This document shows positions 7,701 to 8,506 of a stretch of 8,506 nt of DNA, in pieces; within the stretch, counting starts at the first letter, position 1; each line of letters starts with the position of its first letter. The position numbers were made by a program, and so were the translations under genes. The notes below the pieces were generated by a model that made no database searches, was not told the origin of the DNA, and saw only the letters and a list, made by a program, of their open reading frames with translations. The DNA is from Fibrobacterota bacterium (GTDB taxonomy: Bacteria; Fibrobacterota; Chitinivibrionia; Chitinivibrionales; JANQEN01), in NCBI GenBank assembly GCA_030619215.1, contig JAUXBV010000111.1, positions 1 to 8,506 of the forward strand, read 5' to 3'.

Positions 7701-7835
7701 CGCAACATTGAGACTGCCGTTGGCCCTGCACCCGGTACCGCCACAGATAATTACCCTGGTTTGATTGTGTTTTTGAGATTGCAGTAATTTTTCCCGATAA
7801 TTGTTTAATGCTTTTATTGACCTGATTCTTTGCAT
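4752..7835 (-). CDS. NuoF/HydB-like NADH:FMN subunit fused to GltD/NfnB-like FAD oxidoreductase
   Basis: A 1027-aa soluble flavoprotein in four parts. Residues about 25-115 are a thioredoxin-like [2Fe-2S] domain (Cys31, 36, 68, 72). Residues about 130-545 are NuoF-like: the NADH/FMN motif GRGGGGFPTGLKW at 189-201, CNADEGDPGAF at 217-227, and a [4Fe-4S] site at Cys483/486/489/529. Residues about 555-645 are the cysteine-rich N-terminal domain of GltD/NfnB-type proteins (Cys559, 564, 572, 576 and Cys611/615/619/623), able to hold two [4Fe-4S] clusters. Residues about 658-955 bind FAD (GSGPCG, 665-670; AGGD, 928-931) and a second nucleotide (GGGNAA, 789-794, followed by YRR at 813-815, a pattern usual for NADPH). 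The C-terminus ends in RCLNC. It probably passes formate-derived electrons to NAD+ and, through the second flavin, to NADP+ or a second acceptor. Its ATG overlaps the NuoE-like stop by one base, implying coupled translation. Confidence 0.9.
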   Translation of the reverse strand: MQRIRSIKALNNYREKLLQSQKHNQTRVIICGGTGCRANGSLNVAKAFTQELKKQKLTAKVEIKLSGCHGFCQQGPLLVIEPEGIFYRAVSCDNNNKDVREIIQKTIKKGIIVERLLYEDPQNKRKIANYKDIPFYSRQMRIALRNNGKIDPNSIEDYISVDGYSALGKVLETAPADVITTIKKSGLRGRGGGGFPTGLKWEFCRNAKELSFRYIICNADEGDPGAFMDRSIMEGDPHSVLEGMAIGAYAMSKGICPVEGYIYIRAEYPLAVNNVRIAIQQAKQYGLLGDNIMGTGFSFHIKVKEGAGAFVCGEETALMTSIEGNRGMPRPRPPFPANKGLFGKPTNINNVETWANISSIINKGSTWYASIGTKESKGTKVFSLVGKVKNSGLVEVPMGISLREIVFDIGGGILDNKKIKAVQTGGPSGGCIPAELLDMPVDYEALAKVGSIMGSGGMVVLDEDSCMVDIARYFVEFTRAESCGKCTPCRIGTAEMLSILERITAGEGKPEDIDLLIEIGNGIKATALCGLGQTAPNPVLTTLQYFRHEYEEHIEQHKCRAVVCKKIVEAPCKHTCPANVDVPRYIRYIGKKRYKDAYNVVREKIPFPFVCGRVCFHPCETKCRRGQIDDPIAIRALKRVATDLGGPARKIPAAKKRGKRIAIIGSGPCGLSAGYYLQLLGHRVTVFEALSRAGGMMWTGIPDYRLPAKVLQKEIDSLGLTIKLNAPVKSVEELAKKYDAVVIATGAHKGINLRIPGEDVDGVIDCVDFLRKANSNKKAKIGSQVIVIGGGNAAIDAARAALRQGAKQVSIVYRRSEEQMPATEDEIEEARKEKIQIRILAAPVSIEKHDSRLRMTFQNMKLGPVDTSGRPKPVPIEGSTFFIDTDTVIPAIGQRPTFPKTAPRNVSKWGTIDVNEKTNMTKSKGIFAGGDVVLGPSSVIESIAEGRKLASQIDRHFGGDGNIEQVFAPAEDKTNLKVIEPEGTAARVRIPSIAVKKRSPKREVELCLSQSAAIKETKRCLNCDLEE

Positions 7836-8365
7836 TATTTCCCTGCTTTCCTTGCGGAAGGAGACTTCTTCCCGGCAGTTTTTCTTTGTGAAGTTTTCTT
7901 TCCGGAGCTTTTTGATTTGCCGCTGATCTTACCCAATTCCTTGATAAGGGCATCCACCTTTGCCCTGTTCATAGCGCCATGCACGCTGTCATTCACCATC
8001 ATTACCGGAGCCAGGGCACATGAACCCAGGCAGGCAACACGCTCGAGTGAAAACATATAGTCCGGGCTGGTTTCACCGGGTTCAATGCCGATTTTGTTTT
8101 TTACTATCTGCATTATTCCTGCACCGCCGCGTACATGACAGGCTGTTCCCTGGCAGACACGTATTTTGTGTTTTCCCTGGCGGGTAAGGTAGAATTGGGA
8201 GTAGAACGTAACAACACTGTAAACAGTACTTTCCGTTATGTTCAGAAAGGTTGCTACCTGAGCAAGTCTCCTCCTGGAGATATATCCGAATTTCTTCTGT
8301 GTTTTCTGGAGAATCGGGATAAGCTCGTTTTTTGTACCTTTAAAATTGCTGAGAATTTTTTTCAT
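7835..8365 (-). CDS. NuoE/HydC-like [2Fe-2S] subunit with basic C-terminal tail
   Basis: A 176-aa thioredoxin-like [2Fe-2S] protein corresponding to the 24-kDa subunit of NADH dehydrogenase and to HydC of bifurcating hydrogenases. An N-terminal helical part (1-60) is followed by the cluster ligands CQGTAC (Cys71, Cys76) and CLGSC (Cys112, Cys116), both with the family's spacing. It would shuttle electrons to or from the FMN of the NuoF-like partner encoded immediately downstream. Residues about 146-176 form an unusual Lys/Ser/Ala/Gly-rich tail (10 Lys and 2 Arg in 31 residues), probably disordered and not part of the common fold. The start at 8365 is preceded by AAGAAGT as a plausible ribosome-binding site, and it is the first gene of the operon. 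Its TAA stop shares one base with the ATG of the next gene (TAATG). Confidence 0.9.
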   Translation of the reverse strand: MKKILSNFKGTKNELIPILQKTQKKFGYISRRRLAQVATFLNITESTVYSVVTFYSQFYLTRQGKHKIRVCQGTACHVRGGAGIMQIVKNKIGIEPGETSPDYMFSLERVACLGSCALAPVMMVNDSVHGAMNRAKVDALIKELGKISGKSKSSGKKTSQRKTAGKKSPSARKAGK

Positions 8366-8370
8366 AATAG

Positions 8371-8377
8371 ACTTCTT
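8371..8377 (-). promoter_or_regulatory. Probable ribosome-binding site of the NuoE-like gene
   Basis: AAGAAGT on the minus strand lies 5 nt before the ATG at 8363-8365. It is purine-rich but only a partial match to AGGAGG, and it supports the annotated start. Confidence 0.4.
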
Positions 8378-8404
8378 TAGTTTGTATCAAAATTGAAAAA
8401 ATAG

Positions 8405-8434
8405 AATATAGAATTAATACTGTTATACGGGCAA
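8405..8434 (-). promoter_or_regulatory. Candidate sigma-70-type promoter of the formate dehydrogenase operon
   Basis: On the minus strand TTGCCC (8429-8434) and TATATT (8405-8410) are separated by 18 bp. They match the TTGACA and TATAAT consensus at 4 of 6 and 5 of 6 positions. They sit about 40 bp before the start codon of the first operon gene. The region is AT-rich, so a chance match is possible. I see no clear sigma-54 site. Confidence 0.35.
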
Positions 8435-8506
8435 ATTTTTTAATAGAAAATAGCTGGCGTTCAATAAACCCAAAAACAGCAGTCACCCCGCTAAACCTGT
8501 CCTTAA

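Noticed and set aside
1969..8365. Fragment of a complex I (nuo) operon
   Set aside because: NuoE-, NuoF- and NuoG-like domains are present, but the NuoG-like protein has an intact formate dehydrogenase active site, NuoF is fused to a GltD module, and no membrane subunits are seen.

Overview
The window carries a three-gene, minus-strand operon for a soluble, cytoplasmic, NAD(P)-linked formate dehydrogenase. A convergent pair of unrelated genes lies at the left end. The operon is read right to left: a NuoE/HydC-like [2Fe-2S] subunit (7835-8365), a 1027-residue fusion of a NuoF/HydB-like NADH/FMN subunit with a GltD/NfnB-like FAD/NAD(P)H oxidoreductase (4752-7835), and a molybdopterin formate dehydrogenase catalytic subunit with a NuoG-like N-terminus (1969-4650). 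The first two genes overlap in a TAATG stop-start junction. The last two are separated by 101 bp holding a degenerate 7-bp tandem repeat.

How the genes work together: formate would be oxidised at the Cys-ligated Mo/W-bis-pyranopterin site of FdhA. Electrons would pass through its [4Fe-4S] and [2Fe-2S] clusters to the NuoE/NuoF module (FMN, NADH site). The C-terminal GltD-like module adds a second flavin and a probable NADP(H) site. This resembles the HydABC/HylABC and NfnAB/StnABC families, in which flavin-based electron bifurcation couples NAD(H), NADP(H) and ferredoxin. The formate-linked version proposed here is inference from domain content.

Left end: positions 1-372 hold no gene but contain several inverted repeats that could form a structured leader. 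Positions 373-1308 (plus) encode a GNAT acetyltransferase fused to two CBS domains. Positions 1313-1783 (minus) encode a small HAD-superfamily protein of the 'soluble P-type ATPase-like' type. These two genes converge with 4 bp between their stops. A MITE-like element of about 159 bp with nested inverted repeats (1813-1971) sits between the HAD gene and fdhA, and its terminal repeat overlaps the fdhA stop codon.

Organism: an anaerobic or facultatively anaerobic bacterium with moderately AT-rich DNA, the standard code (TAA, TAG and TGA all used as stops) and intergenic MITE-like and heptamer repeats. The gene content fits uncultured Desulfobacterota, Planctomycetota, Omnitrophota or similar lineages. 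The sequence alone does not allow a firm assignment.
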